The position numbers were made by a program, and so were the translations under genes. Positions 49,943 through 58,857 of a DNA stretch of 64,000 bases are shown here, piece after piece. Location of the stretch: positions 1 to 64,000 of the forward strand of contig JAJEGW010000122.1 in the NCBI GenBank assembly GCA_022819605.1, in the 5' to 3' direction. This DNA is from Silicimonas sp. (GTDB lineage Bacteria; Pseudomonadota; Alphaproteobacteria; Rhodobacterales; Rhodobacteraceae). The notes below the pieces were generated by a model. That model was not told where the DNA came from. It saw only the letters and a program-made list of their open reading frames with translations, and made no database searches. The first letter of the stretch is position 1, and the number at the start of each line of letters is the position of its first letter.

Positions 49943-50400
49943 CCAAGCAGTCCTGCGTGGCCAATCGCGTTCAAGGTTATCCGGCGGGCAGCCGATTGTC
50001 GAGAAATCCGCGGAGACATGGACGTCTCTGCGAGGCGCGCAATTCGAATTCGGCATGACCTGATGCTTCCGTGCTTGCGCAACACAAGAATTGAAGTCCA
50101 GTTCAGGCAGTCGAACTTGGGCGACCGCTCCCCAATCATGAGAGCCACGAGTTCAGGGGGGCCCATATAGCCGCAACGACCGGATCGCGAGAAGCGCCTG
50201 AATGACGAGTTACTTCTTGCGTTGCGGAACCGATCCAGCGGTTGGAGTGCGAATGCCGAAGGCGATCGGATTTTCAACGCGGAACAGAACAACGTGACGC
50301 GAGAACGGCCAATGTGCACCGCGTCCGACGACCAGCGGTGGAACTCCAGTGCCGATTGCCCGGACGCGTTCGCGCACGGCACTGCAGATTCACGCTACAG
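49943..50400. other. Intergenic region, no gene seen
   Basis: About 460 bases between the lipoprotein start and the YeeE stop. Only short frames occur, the longest overlapping on both strands without motifs. GGGGGGCCC near 50157 and scattered A/T-rich patches are the only notable composition. It must hold the lipoprotein promoter. Confidence 0.45.
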
Positions 50401-51459
50401 CTACTCTCCAGGCGCATTCCGAAGGCGAGCTGGCCGCCCGTCAATCAGACGGCTGGCAAGCCACGCACTGGCAATCATGGCCGCGAGCGCCAGCACGGCT
50501 GAAAGGCTGAGCGACGCCGTGCCCGCAAGCCCGGCACCCACGGTGCATCCGCCCGCAAGCACTCCGCCAAGGCCCATCATCGCCGCGCCAAGGAGGTAGC
50601 GCATGGTCTGCTTGGGCGCATCGAAGCTCTGAAGCACCAGTTCGCCGCGCGATGCAGCGGCCATGAAACTGCCGAGCAGCGTGCCACCTACAAGTCCGGT
50701 GCCAAATCCGGCTGCAATCGAGGTGGAGGCTACGCTCCAGAACAGGGTGTCCGCCCAAGGTGCGGTAAACGAAATCGACGCCATGGGAATCGGATCAAAC
50801 GCGTCTTGCAGGAAGACGCCGGTCCCGAACCATCCGAGTGGAACGAGCATGCCGATTCCGGCGCCAGGCAGCAGATGTGTCACGTGCGCGCCCGACCGAT
50901 ATATCGCAGCTGCGAGGACGACGAGCGCAATTGCCATCCAAAGAACCGCACCACCCGGCAGATTGCCAAGGTTGGCGAATTCGCCGACATCGAGAGTCAC
51001 TGTTCCGAGACCTATGCGGAGCGGTGCCAGAACGCCCTTCAGCGCCGCATGCGCCACGACGGCAAAGACGACGATGCAAATGGCAGCGCGCAGGTTGCCA
51101 GTCGCGGACAAGACCGTCAGACGCGAAATGCAGCCGCGCGTCAGGACCATTCCCGCTCCGAACAAGGCGCCTCCGACAAGCACCGTCAGGATTGGCAGCG
51201 AACTCACGTGAAATCTGTGCTCGACGAAACTCAGTTGGCCATCGAGGACCAGTACTTGGGTGCCAAGCATCGCAACCAGGAATGCCATGAGCCAAACCCC
51301 GAACGCCGGAAAATGTCCAACCGTGAACTCGACCACGCTGCGCCTGAGGCAAAAGCGTGACATCTGTGCGGCAACGCCAAAGGCCAGGCCAATCAGGATG
51401 CCAAGCAGGCAGGAGGCAAATACCGGATTGATTTCAATGTCATAGAGTTCGTAGAGCAT
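50401..51459 (-). CDS. YeeE/YedE-family sulfur-compound transporter
   Basis: A 352-residue membrane protein of the YeeE/YedE (TsuA-like) family, members of which import thiosulfate or related sulfur species. Two pseudo-repeats each carry the conserved cysteine motif: AGMVLTRGCISRLTVLSATGNL near residue 103 and GGVLAGGCTVGAGLAGTASLS near 300, plus SRFCLRRSV near 35. Eight to nine hydrophobic segments. The ATG at 51459 follows AGGA. No TusA-like partner is next to it; a YHS protein gene lies upstream. Confidence 0.88.
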   Translation of the reverse strand: MLYELYDIEINPVFASCLLGILIGLAFGVAAQMSRFCLRRSVVEFTVGHFPAFGVWLMAFLVAMLGTQVLVLDGQLSFVEHRFHVSSLPILTVLVGGALFGAGMVLTRGCISRLTVLSATGNLRAAICIVVFAVVAHAALKGVLAPLRIGLGTVTLDVGEFANLGNLPGGAVLWMAIALVVLAAAIYRSGAHVTHLLPGAGIGMLVPLGWFGTGVFLQDAFDPIPMASISFTAPWADTLFWSVASTSIAAGFGTGLVGGTLLGSFMAAASRGELVLQSFDAPKQTMRYLLGAAMMGLGGVLAGGCTVGAGLAGTASLSLSAVLALAAMIASAWLASRLIDGRPARLRNAPGE

Positions 51460-51823
51460 CACGGGATTCCTGGTCGAATCGCAGTCGCCAGATCATTTTG
51501 CAGGAACATGCAAACCGTTACAGAAAGTCGAATTCTCCGACCACACGCCACACAGCAAGTCAGTTGGAGAGAGTCTGTCCCTTTCACGACCAAAGCCAAC
51601 GCTCTTGATCGCACATAGCGGCAGCAAGTGGACATGCCTCCGATATTTCGCGGCGCCAAAAGGCGCAAGAGGGCGCCCGTTCGAAGAACAGACGCCCAGT
51701 TGCGAAACGAGGGACAGTGTAAATCAGGGTCAGGTGTTTCGAATTCCGACCCACGCAATCCAAGTGGAGATGATGTGCGGCCAATTGAAGGTGCATCGCA
51801 AAGATGTGATTGAATCGCCTGTC
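51460..51823. other. Intergenic region upstream of the YeeE gene
   Basis: About 360 bases with no convincing gene. It must contain the yeeE-type promoter on the minus strand; no clear inverted repeat or consensus promoter stands out. Confidence 0.4.
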
Positions 51824-52285
51824 TCAGGGTCCGAGGACACCAGGCCAATTGGCGTCAGCACGCTCGATGTTGCCTTCCACATCCTTGAGCCAGGTCCTGT
51901 GCACTCCGGTGGAATAGTTCAGGTAGAGCCGCCCGTCATGGATTGACCAGGCTTCCGGCACGGTTGTTGCCGTGGCCCCTTTCGACACGGCATAGGCACA
52001 GTAGCCGCCGTATTTTGGAGCGTATTTTTCAGGGTCCGCATCGAAAAGCGCCTTGTGCTCCGCGCTGGCAAAGCGAAACGTCGCTCCTTCCAAATCCGAA
52101 GTTATGGCCGCGTCGCCCTCCACGGGCTTCGACATCGTGAAATACGCTACGGGATCATAGCCGTGAATCGCCACGCCATTGGTGGCAAAGACCGGCGGCT
52201 GAGCCGCATACGCTGGAAGCGTGCTAATCGTGCCAGCCAGGAATGCCGCGGCGGAAAGGCTCAGGAATAGCCGACGAGTCTGCAT
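51824..52285 (-). CDS. Tat-exported YHS-domain protein
   Basis: A 153-residue protein with an N-terminal leader MQTRRLFLSLSAAAFLAG that fits a twin-arginine signal (RR followed by L-F-L), cleaved near AYA-AQPP. The mature part is a YHS domain: NGVAIHGYDPVAYF near residue 37, the acidic region, FASAEHKALFDADPEKYAPKYGGYCAYAVSKG near 70 with the single Cys. YHS domains bind metals or sit next to metal transporters; the role here is unknown. Confidence 0.88.
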   Translation of the reverse strand: MQTRRLFLSLSAAAFLAGTISTLPAYAAQPPVFATNGVAIHGYDPVAYFTMSKPVEGDAAITSDLEGATFRFASAEHKALFDADPEKYAPKYGGYCAYAVSKGATATTVPEAWSIHDGRLYLNYSTGVHRTWLKDVEGNIERADANWPGVLGP

Positions 52286-52363
52286 GTACGTGTCTCCCAA
52301 AGTGTCATTGCGCCTTGCTCAACAATGTTCGTTGCCGCACTCGAAAGCGCAACCCACGCGGCA

Positions 52364-53161
52364 TCAAATTTTGTTGTCGATACCCGCAATCTGCCGCTGC
52401 GCCGCTGCGTAAAGCGCGACCGCCGAAGCATTGGAGACATTGAGCGAGTCGAATCCTCCAACGGCCCCGATCCTCGCCAACCGGTCGCAGGTATCCCTCG
52501 TCTTCTTTCGAAGCCCCTGCCCTTCGGCTCCCAAGACCAATGCAATGCGCCCCGGCGCCTCCGCCAACGCTGCCTCAAGCGTTTGGTCGGCCATGCCGTC
52601 GAGTCCGATCAAGAAGAACCCGCGCAGCCTGAGATCCTCCAATTCAGATGCAAGGTTGCGCACCCGAACGTATGGCAGTCGCTCCAACGCGCCGCTGGCC
52701 GACTTGGCCAGTGCTCCTGTCTCCGGTGCAGAATGCCGCAGGGGTGCAACAACGGCACATGCGCCAAAGACTTCGGCCGACCGAAGTATCGCCCCAACGT
52801 TGTGGGGGTCGGTGACCCGGTCGAGGCAGAGCACGACAAGGCTGCGACGATCCGGCAAGAGATTCTCAAGAGCACCCCAATCGAGAGGTTTGACCTCAAG
52901 CGCAGCGCCCTGATGAACCGAAGCGGGATCCAGGGGTGCCGAGAATTTCCTGGCATCCGCGATCTCGGGATCGATGCCGGACTCCGTGACCACTTCCGAA
53001 AGTCGGTCAAGGGCGTTCTTGGTCAGCACGAGGCGCAGTTTCTTTCGCGCCGGATTTGACAGCGCATGCCGTACCGCGTGAAGCCCGAACAGCCAAACTG
53101 TGTCCCGCCTGGATTCGCGTTTCCATTCTTTGTGTTTGGCGTGCCTGTCCGATTTCTTCAT
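52364..53161 (-). CDS. rlmB: SpoU/TrmH-family 23S rRNA 2'-O-methyltransferase (RlmB-like)
   Basis: A 265-residue rRNA 2'-O-ribose methyltransferase. The substrate-binding N-domain starts at WLFGLHAVRHALSNP; the SPOUT domain has motif 1 LDRVTDPHNVGAILRSAEVFGA near residue 113, motif 2 LVLGAEGQGLRK near 213 and motif 3 LNVSNASAVALY near 243, forming the trefoil-knot SAM site. The start at 53161 gives the lysine-rich MKKSDRHAKHKEW leader seen in relatives. It is divergent from tRNA-Tyr. Confidence 0.92.
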   Translation of the reverse strand: MKKSDRHAKHKEWKRESRRDTVWLFGLHAVRHALSNPARKKLRLVLTKNALDRLSEVVTESGIDPEIADARKFSAPLDPASVHQGAALEVKPLDWGALENLLPDRRSLVVLCLDRVTDPHNVGAILRSAEVFGACAVVAPLRHSAPETGALAKSASGALERLPYVRVRNLASELEDLRLRGFFLIGLDGMADQTLEAALAEAPGRIALVLGAEGQGLRKKTRDTCDRLARIGAVGGFDSLNVSNASAVALYAAAQRQIAGIDNKI

Positions 53162-53270
53162 TTTCCGGCTATCCCTTTCCGCAGCCGTGAACGCAACCCG
53201 CATTCCGGCTTGACCGGTCGCGACCACGCCGTTATCTGACCCAGGCATGCCGAAGACGGCATCGTCAAGT

Positions 53271-53354
53271 GGGCGACCGGCCGCAAGGGGTGGCAGGGGA
53301 CTGTAACTCCCTCGCGGAGACGCATGCTAGGTTCGATTCCTAGGTCGCCCACCA
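53271..53354 (+). tRNA. tRNA-Tyr (anticodon GTA)
   Basis: An 84-base class II tRNA. Acceptor arms GGGCGAC and GTCGCCC pair perfectly, the anticodon loop CTGTAAC gives GTA, a long variable arm follows, the T-arm CTAGGTTCGATTCCTAG is canonical and CCA is encoded. Confidence 0.93.
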
Positions 53355-53473
53355 TCTGCCCTGACAGTTCCCTGCAAGTGACAGGGCTTGTTGCAGGCAA
53401 CGGTGACGCACCGTGCCAGAATTGCTGGTAGAGACTCGTCCTTCGAGCATCGCAGACAGGAACCAGAATGCGA

Positions 53474-55030
53474 TCAGAAGTCGGTCGGTGCGCCGCCTTC
53501 CCGCTTGCGTCGTTCGACGAACGCCTCAAGTTCTTCGCGCCTTTCGTCATTCAGCGGAGGCGGCTCAAACTGTTCGATGATCTGCTTGTATAGTGCATGC
53601 GCACGTTCTGCTGTCCAGATTCCTCCATTGATCATCCACGCCTCGAAATTCGTCCAGTCGCTTGCGAACGGGCGATAAAACGCGGTCTCATAGCGATCCT
53701 GCGTGTGCTGGATCCCAAAGTAGTGGCCGCTGGAGCCAACCTCCCGGATTGCGTCCAAGGCAATGTCTTCCGGGTTCGTCGCCACGACTTCCGGTTCCAT
53801 GTATCGCTGGATCATCTGGAGCACTTCACAATCCATCACGAATTTCTCGGGGCACGCGATCAGCCCACCCTCAAGCCATCCAGCGGCATGATAGACCATG
53901 TTCGTTCCAGACTGGACCGCCGCCCAGAGCGAATTCGATGTCTCCCACATGGCCTGTCCATCTGGAACATTGGCCGCGCAGACGCCCGATGAGCGCATGG
54001 GCAAATCGTAGTACCGCGCCAATTGACCCGTCATCTGGGTCGCGCGCATGTATTCCGGTGTCCCGAAGGCCGGCGCGCCCGACTGCATGTCCACGTTTGA
54101 AGTGAACGTCCCGAGCGCGCAGGCACAGCCGGGCGCGACATGCTGGAACAAGGCGATGGCTGACAGGCCCTCCGCGATCGACAAGGTCACGGCGCCAGCC
54201 ATTGTGACTGGCGCCATCGCGCCGGCCAACGTGAACGGTGAAACCACCACGGCCTGACCTCGGCGCACCAGGCGCAGGCAGCCATCGATCATCGGCTGGT
54301 CGTGTTTCAGCGGCGACGTGGAGTTGATGTTCGTGTACATCCGAGGGCACTCTTGGAACTCCTCCTCAGAGAGGGCACCGCCGATCTTCACCATCTCCAT
54401 CACGTCTTCGACCCGCTCCTTGCCCAGCGAGTAGGCGTGCAACACCTTGTCGGTAAGTGTCAGCTTGTCATAGAGCATGTCGAGATGCCGAACGCTTGGA
54501 TGAATGTCGACGGGCTCGACCGGGTAGCCGCCCGCGAAGTGGATGCAATTGAAATGCTGGGTGAGCTTAAGGAGCCTGATGCATTGCTCGCGAGTGCCGG
54601 GAACCTTCTTTCCGAGCTCGAGGTCAAAGTAGTTCGGCGGTGACGAGACGTTTCCAAAGACGATGTGGTTTCCGCCAATCGTCAGCTTTCGGTCCGAATT
54701 GCGCGGCAAAAGCGTGAAGGAAGCCGGCGCACGCCCGACCATTTCCATAATCCAGTCCCGACCCATCCGCACATTCGTCCCGTCGACCTTGCAGCCTGCC
54801 TCCCTGAAGATCTCCAAGGCCTCTTCGTTAAGGAACTCGACGCCGATCTCCTCCAGAATGTGCATTGCGCCGACGTGAATCGCCTGGATGCCGTCTTCAT
54901 CCAGCGGCTCGGTGGGTGCATCCAGATTGACGGGAATGCGCCACGGCATCTGCGGGAACAGTTCGCCTGATCTCCTGTCGCGGTTTCCCGCCCGCCCGCC
55001 TGCGCGGCGCCTTCGTTCTTGACCGGACAT
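53474..55030 (-). CDS. MttB-superfamily methyltransferase (trimethylamine/glycine-betaine type, non-pyrrolysine)
   Basis: A 518-residue TIM-barrel methyltransferase of the COG5598 (MttB/MtgB) family, which moves methyl groups from methylated amines to a corrinoid protein. Recognisable stretches are AMHILEEIGVEFLNEEALEIF near residue 53, IGGNHIVFGNVSSPPNYFD near 118, SPFTLAGAMAPVTMAGAV near 265 and SSGHYFGIQHTQDRYETAF near 440. The frame contains no in-frame TAG, so it is a non-pyrrolysine member. No corrinoid protein or MtgA-type gene is in the window. The Met at 55030 follows GGAGAT. Confidence 0.88.
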   Translation of the reverse strand: MSGQERRRRAGGRAGNRDRRSGELFPQMPWRIPVNLDAPTEPLDEDGIQAIHVGAMHILEEIGVEFLNEEALEIFREAGCKVDGTNVRMGRDWIMEMVGRAPASFTLLPRNSDRKLTIGGNHIVFGNVSSPPNYFDLELGKKVPGTREQCIRLLKLTQHFNCIHFAGGYPVEPVDIHPSVRHLDMLYDKLTLTDKVLHAYSLGKERVEDVMEMVKIGGALSEEEFQECPRMYTNINSTSPLKHDQPMIDGCLRLVRRGQAVVVSPFTLAGAMAPVTMAGAVTLSIAEGLSAIALFQHVAPGCACALGTFTSNVDMQSGAPAFGTPEYMRATQMTGQLARYYDLPMRSSGVCAANVPDGQAMWETSNSLWAAVQSGTNMVYHAAGWLEGGLIACPEKFVMDCEVLQMIQRYMEPEVVATNPEDIALDAIREVGSSGHYFGIQHTQDRYETAFYRPFASDWTNFEAWMINGGIWTAERAHALYKQIIEQFEPPPLNDERREELEAFVERRKREGGAPTDF

Positions 55031-55125
55031 TGCAATCTCCCGATTTGCCGAGAGTCTTGGTCGAAGCGCGGCAAGTTGAATGACCGTTTCCGACACCTCT
55101 TGTCGTTTTTTGTGCCGCCGGAGAG

Positions 55126-55803
55126 TCAGTCGGCGATCCAGTCAGCAAGTTGTCCGATATCGGAAAGCACCACCTCGGCATCGTGTGTCAGTTCCTCCGC
55201 CCCTGCCACGCCTGTCAGCACTGCAATGGGTCGCATTCCGGCGGCTTTCGCGGCCATCAGGTCAACTTGGCTGTCCCCGACCATCAGCGTTCGTTCGGGC
55301 GCAATCGACGTGGCCTTCGCGAAAGCAAGCAGCGGATCTGGCGCGGGCTTGGAACCATGCCCGGAGTCGCAGCCGGCAAGGAACGCGAAGCAGTCAGCGA
55401 TGCCGGCTGCCTCGAGTTGGCAACGCGAACGCGCCTCGGAATCATTCGTGACCAGCCCGAGCACATATTCCAGCCTGAGCCCATCGAGGCAGGACATCAG
55501 ATCCACCGTCGGCACCATTGGCGTCCGATTCGACATTGCATCAATCACATGCAACGCCTCCTGCTCGCCCCCTTGCATATATGGCGCGAGGACACGCGCC
55601 ATTTCGTTGGACGTGCCGGCGACGGCGACGCTGCCGGGCAGGAACCTTGTCTGCTCGAAATCAAATCCAAGGGCGAACGCCGCGGATTCAAGACGATCCG
55701 TTGGCACCGAGCTTGCCAGCAGTTCGGCCATCACCGCTCCCCATGAACGCTGGAAGTCAAACAACGTCCCGTCCTTGTCGAAAATGATCGCCTCTACGGT
55801 CAC
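55126..55803 (-). CDS. HAD-superfamily hydrolase, phosphoglycolate-phosphatase-like
   Basis: A 225-residue haloacid dehalogenase hydrolase. The nucleophile motif is AIIFDKDGTLFDF near residue 5, motif II GLVTNDSEA near 115, the Lys of motif III in GHGSKPAPDPL near 150, and motif IV MVGDSQVDLMAAKAAGM near 175. GTG at 55803 is preceded by AAAGGGA and begins the domain; the open frame further upstream belongs to the decayed CoA-binding gene. The substrate may be phosphoglycolate. Confidence 0.87.
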   Translation of the reverse strand: MTVEAIIFDKDGTLFDFQRSWGAVMAELLASSVPTDRLESAAFALGFDFEQTRFLPGSVAVAGTSNEMARVLAPYMQGGEQEALHVIDAMSNRTPMVPTVDLMSCLDGLRLEYVLGLVTNDSEARSRCQLEAAGIADCFAFLAGCDSGHGSKPAPDPLLAFAKATSIAPERTLMVGDSQVDLMAAKAAGMRPIAVLTGVAGAEELTHDAEVVLSDIGQLADWIAD

Positions 55804-56016
55804 GATCTGTCCCTTTCTGATGCGAAGCTTGAGTGTCGTTTGACTGATTCCCGACGGAATTCCCATATCGTCATGAATTTGACTTGCCGAATGCCAGGAG
55901 AAAAATCCGGAGAGCGTGCAATTTGCATGTACGGCGCCAGGGGTGCACGTGAGCGACGATGCGGCTGGCGAAGGTCGAAAACACCATGACAATCGCGGCG
56001 GAGTTCGCCTCACCGC

Positions 56017-56337
56017 CTGTCCCCAAAGAACCTTGGCCCGGATCTCGATGGCTTCGCGCCCGACACCCATGAGGTCCTCAGGACGGCGGAAGACCTCGAC
56101 CATATCTACGGGGCGGTCGATCGCGGCGAGGCCGGGATAAACCTTGATGCCGCGGATTTCTGCAAGGCCGGGAAGCGGATTGACGGGGATCATGTCATAT
56201 CCGGTTTCGCTCAAGACCCGGAGTACTCAGTAACTGAACTTGGTCCTGTCGGGGCTCGCGCCGACCATGGCGATAGTCTTGACCGATTTCAGGATGCCCT
56301 GCCGGTAGTCTTCCGAGTAAGGTTGCCTATGGTCCAT
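56017..56337 (-). pseudogene. Broken CoA-binding (YccU-like) protein gene
   Basis: Starting at an ATG two bases after the ferredoxin stop, the frame reads SVKTIAMVGASPDRTKFSY, then TGA (56227-56229), then VLSETGYDMIPVNP, IRGIKVYPGLAAI and VDMVEVFRRPEDL...IRAKVLWGQ. This is the Rossmann-like CoA-binding_2 domain. The internal stop and the loss of the C-terminal third after WGQ, where the frame becomes arginine-rich nonsense, show a pseudogene. The 200 bases beyond it, up to the HAD gene, hold nothing I recognise. Confidence 0.8.
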
Positions 56338-56339
56338 CG

Positions 56340-56696
56340 TCATTCCTTCGGTGCGGCGATGCATGCCTTCAGCTCATCGGGCTCCAGCGGTTCAAGGAAG
56401 GGGTTGCGATAAAGCTCGCCGTGGCTGTCGACGCCGATCTCTAGCGTGATGTCCGACATGGGACGCGCAACGCACAAGATCACGTATCCTGCATTGATCT
56501 GGTGCTTGTTCAGCGCAACTTGCTGCCGCTGGTTGACGATGCCCGCGGCCAGTTTCGCCGCACAGGTGATACAACCGCCATATCTGCAGCCGTAGGGCAG
56601 GTCGCCACCCTGCTCGCGCAGGCTTTCCAGCAATGGACGGCGCGACTCGACCTCGAAAGTCGCATCTACCCGGTTTGCAGGAGTAACCCGATACAT
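56340..56696 (-). CDS. Plant-type [2Fe-2S] ferredoxin
   Basis: A 118-residue ferredoxin. The cluster ligands are CRYGGCITC near residue 38 (C-x4-C-x2-C) and the distal Cys in YVILCVARP near 76. The N-terminal ESRRPLLESLREQGGDLPYG is the usual lead-in. The ATG lies three bases after the SBP56 stop (TGACCATG), so it belongs to the same transcript. It is intact although both neighbours in the operon are broken. Confidence 0.88.
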   Translation of the reverse strand: MYRVTPANRVDATFEVESRRPLLESLREQGGDLPYGCRYGGCITCAAKLAAGIVNQRQQVALNKHQINAGYVILCVARPMSDITLEIGVDSHGELYRNPFLEPLEPDELKACIAAPKE

Positions 56697-56698
56697 GG

Positions 56699-58046
56699 TC
56701 ACAGCCAAATGTCGCTCGTACAGTCTCCGCCGGGATAGCGTGCTTCATGACAACGGGATGGCCCGTTCGGTTCCTTGCCAAAGTTGACAACAAAATCCGG
56801 GTTCAGTGTCATGCCGCCGTTTGCCGGGTCACAATCGATCATCGCCATGACCCCGCCTCGTTCGCGGATCTCGGGATAGAACTGGTTATCCCAGGTCGAG
56901 AACAGCGAGGTCGTCACGTATAGCCGCCTGCCGTCCAGGCTCAGCTGGAACATTTGCGGGCCGCCAGCCATCTTGACGCCATTTACCTCGGGGGCCTTAC
57001 CCAATAGGCCACCCATCCAGACCTGCCCGGTCAAGACCGGGGCATGCGGGTCCGAGATGTCATACTGGCGCATGTCGCCGTGCAACCAGTTGTTCAGATA
57101 CAGGTACCTGTCGTCCATCGACACCAGGATCGCCGACATCACGCCGGGTACTGGGATCGGCCATTCGGGGTGCGGTTCGTTCTCGACGTCGATCACCTTT
57201 TCCCATTGCCACTTGCCGGCGTCGTCCTTCCACCAGTGAATGACGTTTGAACTGAGCGCTGCCCCGCAAAACCGGGGGTGCTGTCGGGATCGTGGTGGAA
57301 CTTGAACTCCAGCGGCAGCAGAGCGTCTTCACCCAGATAGATACTCTCGACCGGTTCGCGTTTCTTGAAATCCCAAATATGCAATTCGCGCCCGTATTTG
57401 AGATGTCGTACCTCCTCCAGATCGAACCCGGGCATGAAGGTGTTCGGTACGGCCCATTCCGAACTGACCATCACGTTGTGGCGCGGCTGATACCAGAAGT
57501 CGTAGCCGAACTTGATGTCGCCCATCGAGCTTTCCCGGCGGCCAATAATCTCACACTCACTGTTCAAGTGCAGATAGCCGCCCGGTGCCTCGCCCTTGGC
57601 ATCGCCGAGCATCGAGATGATGATCTCCGATCCCAGACATGCACGGTGTGCGGGCCGGAAAGATTGGTCTTTGCCCTTATCTCTGCCCCTTCGATCACCT
57701 TGTGCAATCGCGGCGCGCGCGGTTCGGTCGCAGTGTCGGCGACGTGAATGTTGTTCGAACGCACCCCCGGCAGCAGAAGACACTTGCGCGACTTGCCCGC
57801 ATCGCCAAAGCATGACGAACAGGCATTCCAGCCCATGTGGTGCAATTCGTCCCCTATGCCGTGCATCTCAAGACGGTGAATGATCTGAGAATAGGTCGGG
57901 CTATCCGGGTCAACATCCACCGTTGCAAGATAGTCCGGTTTCTGAATGCCGGTCCCGGTGTAGATGGCAATCGTTTACGGGAGCGTTTCGCGTGGCGCCT
58001 TGATCGCCTCCGCAGGCGAAGCAAATCCCGGTTCGCAACACTCCAT
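56699..58046 (-). pseudogene. Broken SBP56 / methanethiol oxidase (MtoX-like) gene
   Basis: All parts of the 56-kDa selenium-binding protein are present but in three pieces. The N-terminus CCEPGFASPAEAIKAPRE is followed by TAA at 57975-57977, where relatives have Tyr. IYTGTG...[17 protein letters not shown] and [16 protein letters not shown] follow. A one-base loss near 57,640 (after HTVH) shifts the frame to [15 protein letters not shown], and a second shift near 57,268 leads to SSNVIHWW and on to YPGGDCTSDIWL at the correct end. Bacterial homologues oxidise methanethiol to formaldehyde, sulfide and peroxide. Confidence 0.88.
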
Positions 58047-58059
58047 CAGGCTGTCCTGC

Positions 58060-58854
58060 TTAATTTGGATTCCATTGCGGTGCGCGTTTTTCGAAAAAGG
58101 CCCCAATTCCCTCTTGGGCGTCAGGCTTCAGCATGTTCAGAACCATGACCTCGGCGGCAAATTCATAAGCCTCGGGCAACGGCATTTCGACCTGGGCATA
58201 GAACGTCTCCTTGCCGATTTTCAGCGTGGCAGGAGATTTCGCGGCGATCCGGCTTGCCAGTGCCATCGTGGTTTCCGTCAGGTCGGACGGTGCGGCAACA
58301 TCACTGACAAGGCCCATGGCCTGCGCTTCCTCGGCACGCACCATGTCACCGGTCAGGAGCATCCGCATGGCTGATTTCCGCCCGACGTTGCGCGTGAGCG
58401 CGACCATCGGAGTCGAGCAAAATAGCCCGATATTGACACCGGGCGTTGCGAACTGCGCATCATCGGCGGCGACGGCCAGATCGCATGTGGCCACCAGCTG
58501 GCAGCCTGCCGCCGTCGCGATCCCGTGAACCTCGGCAATCACCGGCTTGGGACAGCGCACGATCGACATCATCAGGCGCACGCACTTCCCCATCGCCCTT
58601 TCGAAGAATGCCCTTCCCCCATCGGGCTGCCCTCGCGCCGCCGTCAGCTCCTTAAGATCGTGGCCCGCGCAAAACCCAGGCCCGTTGGCGGCGATGACGA
58701 TCACATGCACTTCAGGTTCGCCCCCGAGCCGGGTGAGTGCATCTGTCAATTCATCCAGCATTGCCAGCGAAAGGGCGTTTCGCGCTGCCGGACGGTTCAG
58801 CACCAGCCGGGCAACGGTACCCTCGCGGAATTCAAGCAGAATGTCTTCGCTCAT
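58060..58854 (-). CDS. Crotonase-family protein, ECHDC3-like
   Basis: A 264-residue enoyl-CoA hydratase/isomerase superfamily member. The oxyanion-hole segments GPGFCAGHDLKEL near residue 58 and VHGIATAAGCQLVATCDLA near 110 are present. The two hydratase glutamates are replaced: Gln in GCQLV and Val in PGVNIGLFCSTP, as in vertebrate ECHDC3. Classic hydratase activity is therefore doubtful. It starts three bases after the acyl-CoA dehydrogenase stop and precedes the SBP56 pseudogene by 13 bases. Confidence 0.88.
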   Translation of the reverse strand: MSEDILLEFREGTVARLVLNRPAARNALSLAMLDELTDALTRLGGEPEVHVIVIAANGPGFCAGHDLKELTAARGQPDGGRAFFERAMGKCVRLMMSIVRCPKPVIAEVHGIATAAGCQLVATCDLAVAADDAQFATPGVNIGLFCSTPMVALTRNVGRKSAMRMLLTGDMVRAEEAQAMGLVSDVAAPSDLTETTMALASRIAAKSPATLKIGKETFYAQVEMPLPEAYEFAAEVMVLNMLKPDAQEGIGAFFEKRAPQWNPN

Positions 58855-58857
58855 CGT

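Noticed and set aside
53474-55030. Pyrrolysine-containing MttB
   Set aside because: The frame contains no in-frame TAG, so pyrrolysine is not used.
55804-56214. N-terminal extension that would fuse a CoA-binding domain to the HAD hydrolase
   Set aside because: The first part is the end of the decayed CoA-binding gene and the linker is non-homologous; the HAD gene has its own GTG with a ribosome site at 55803.
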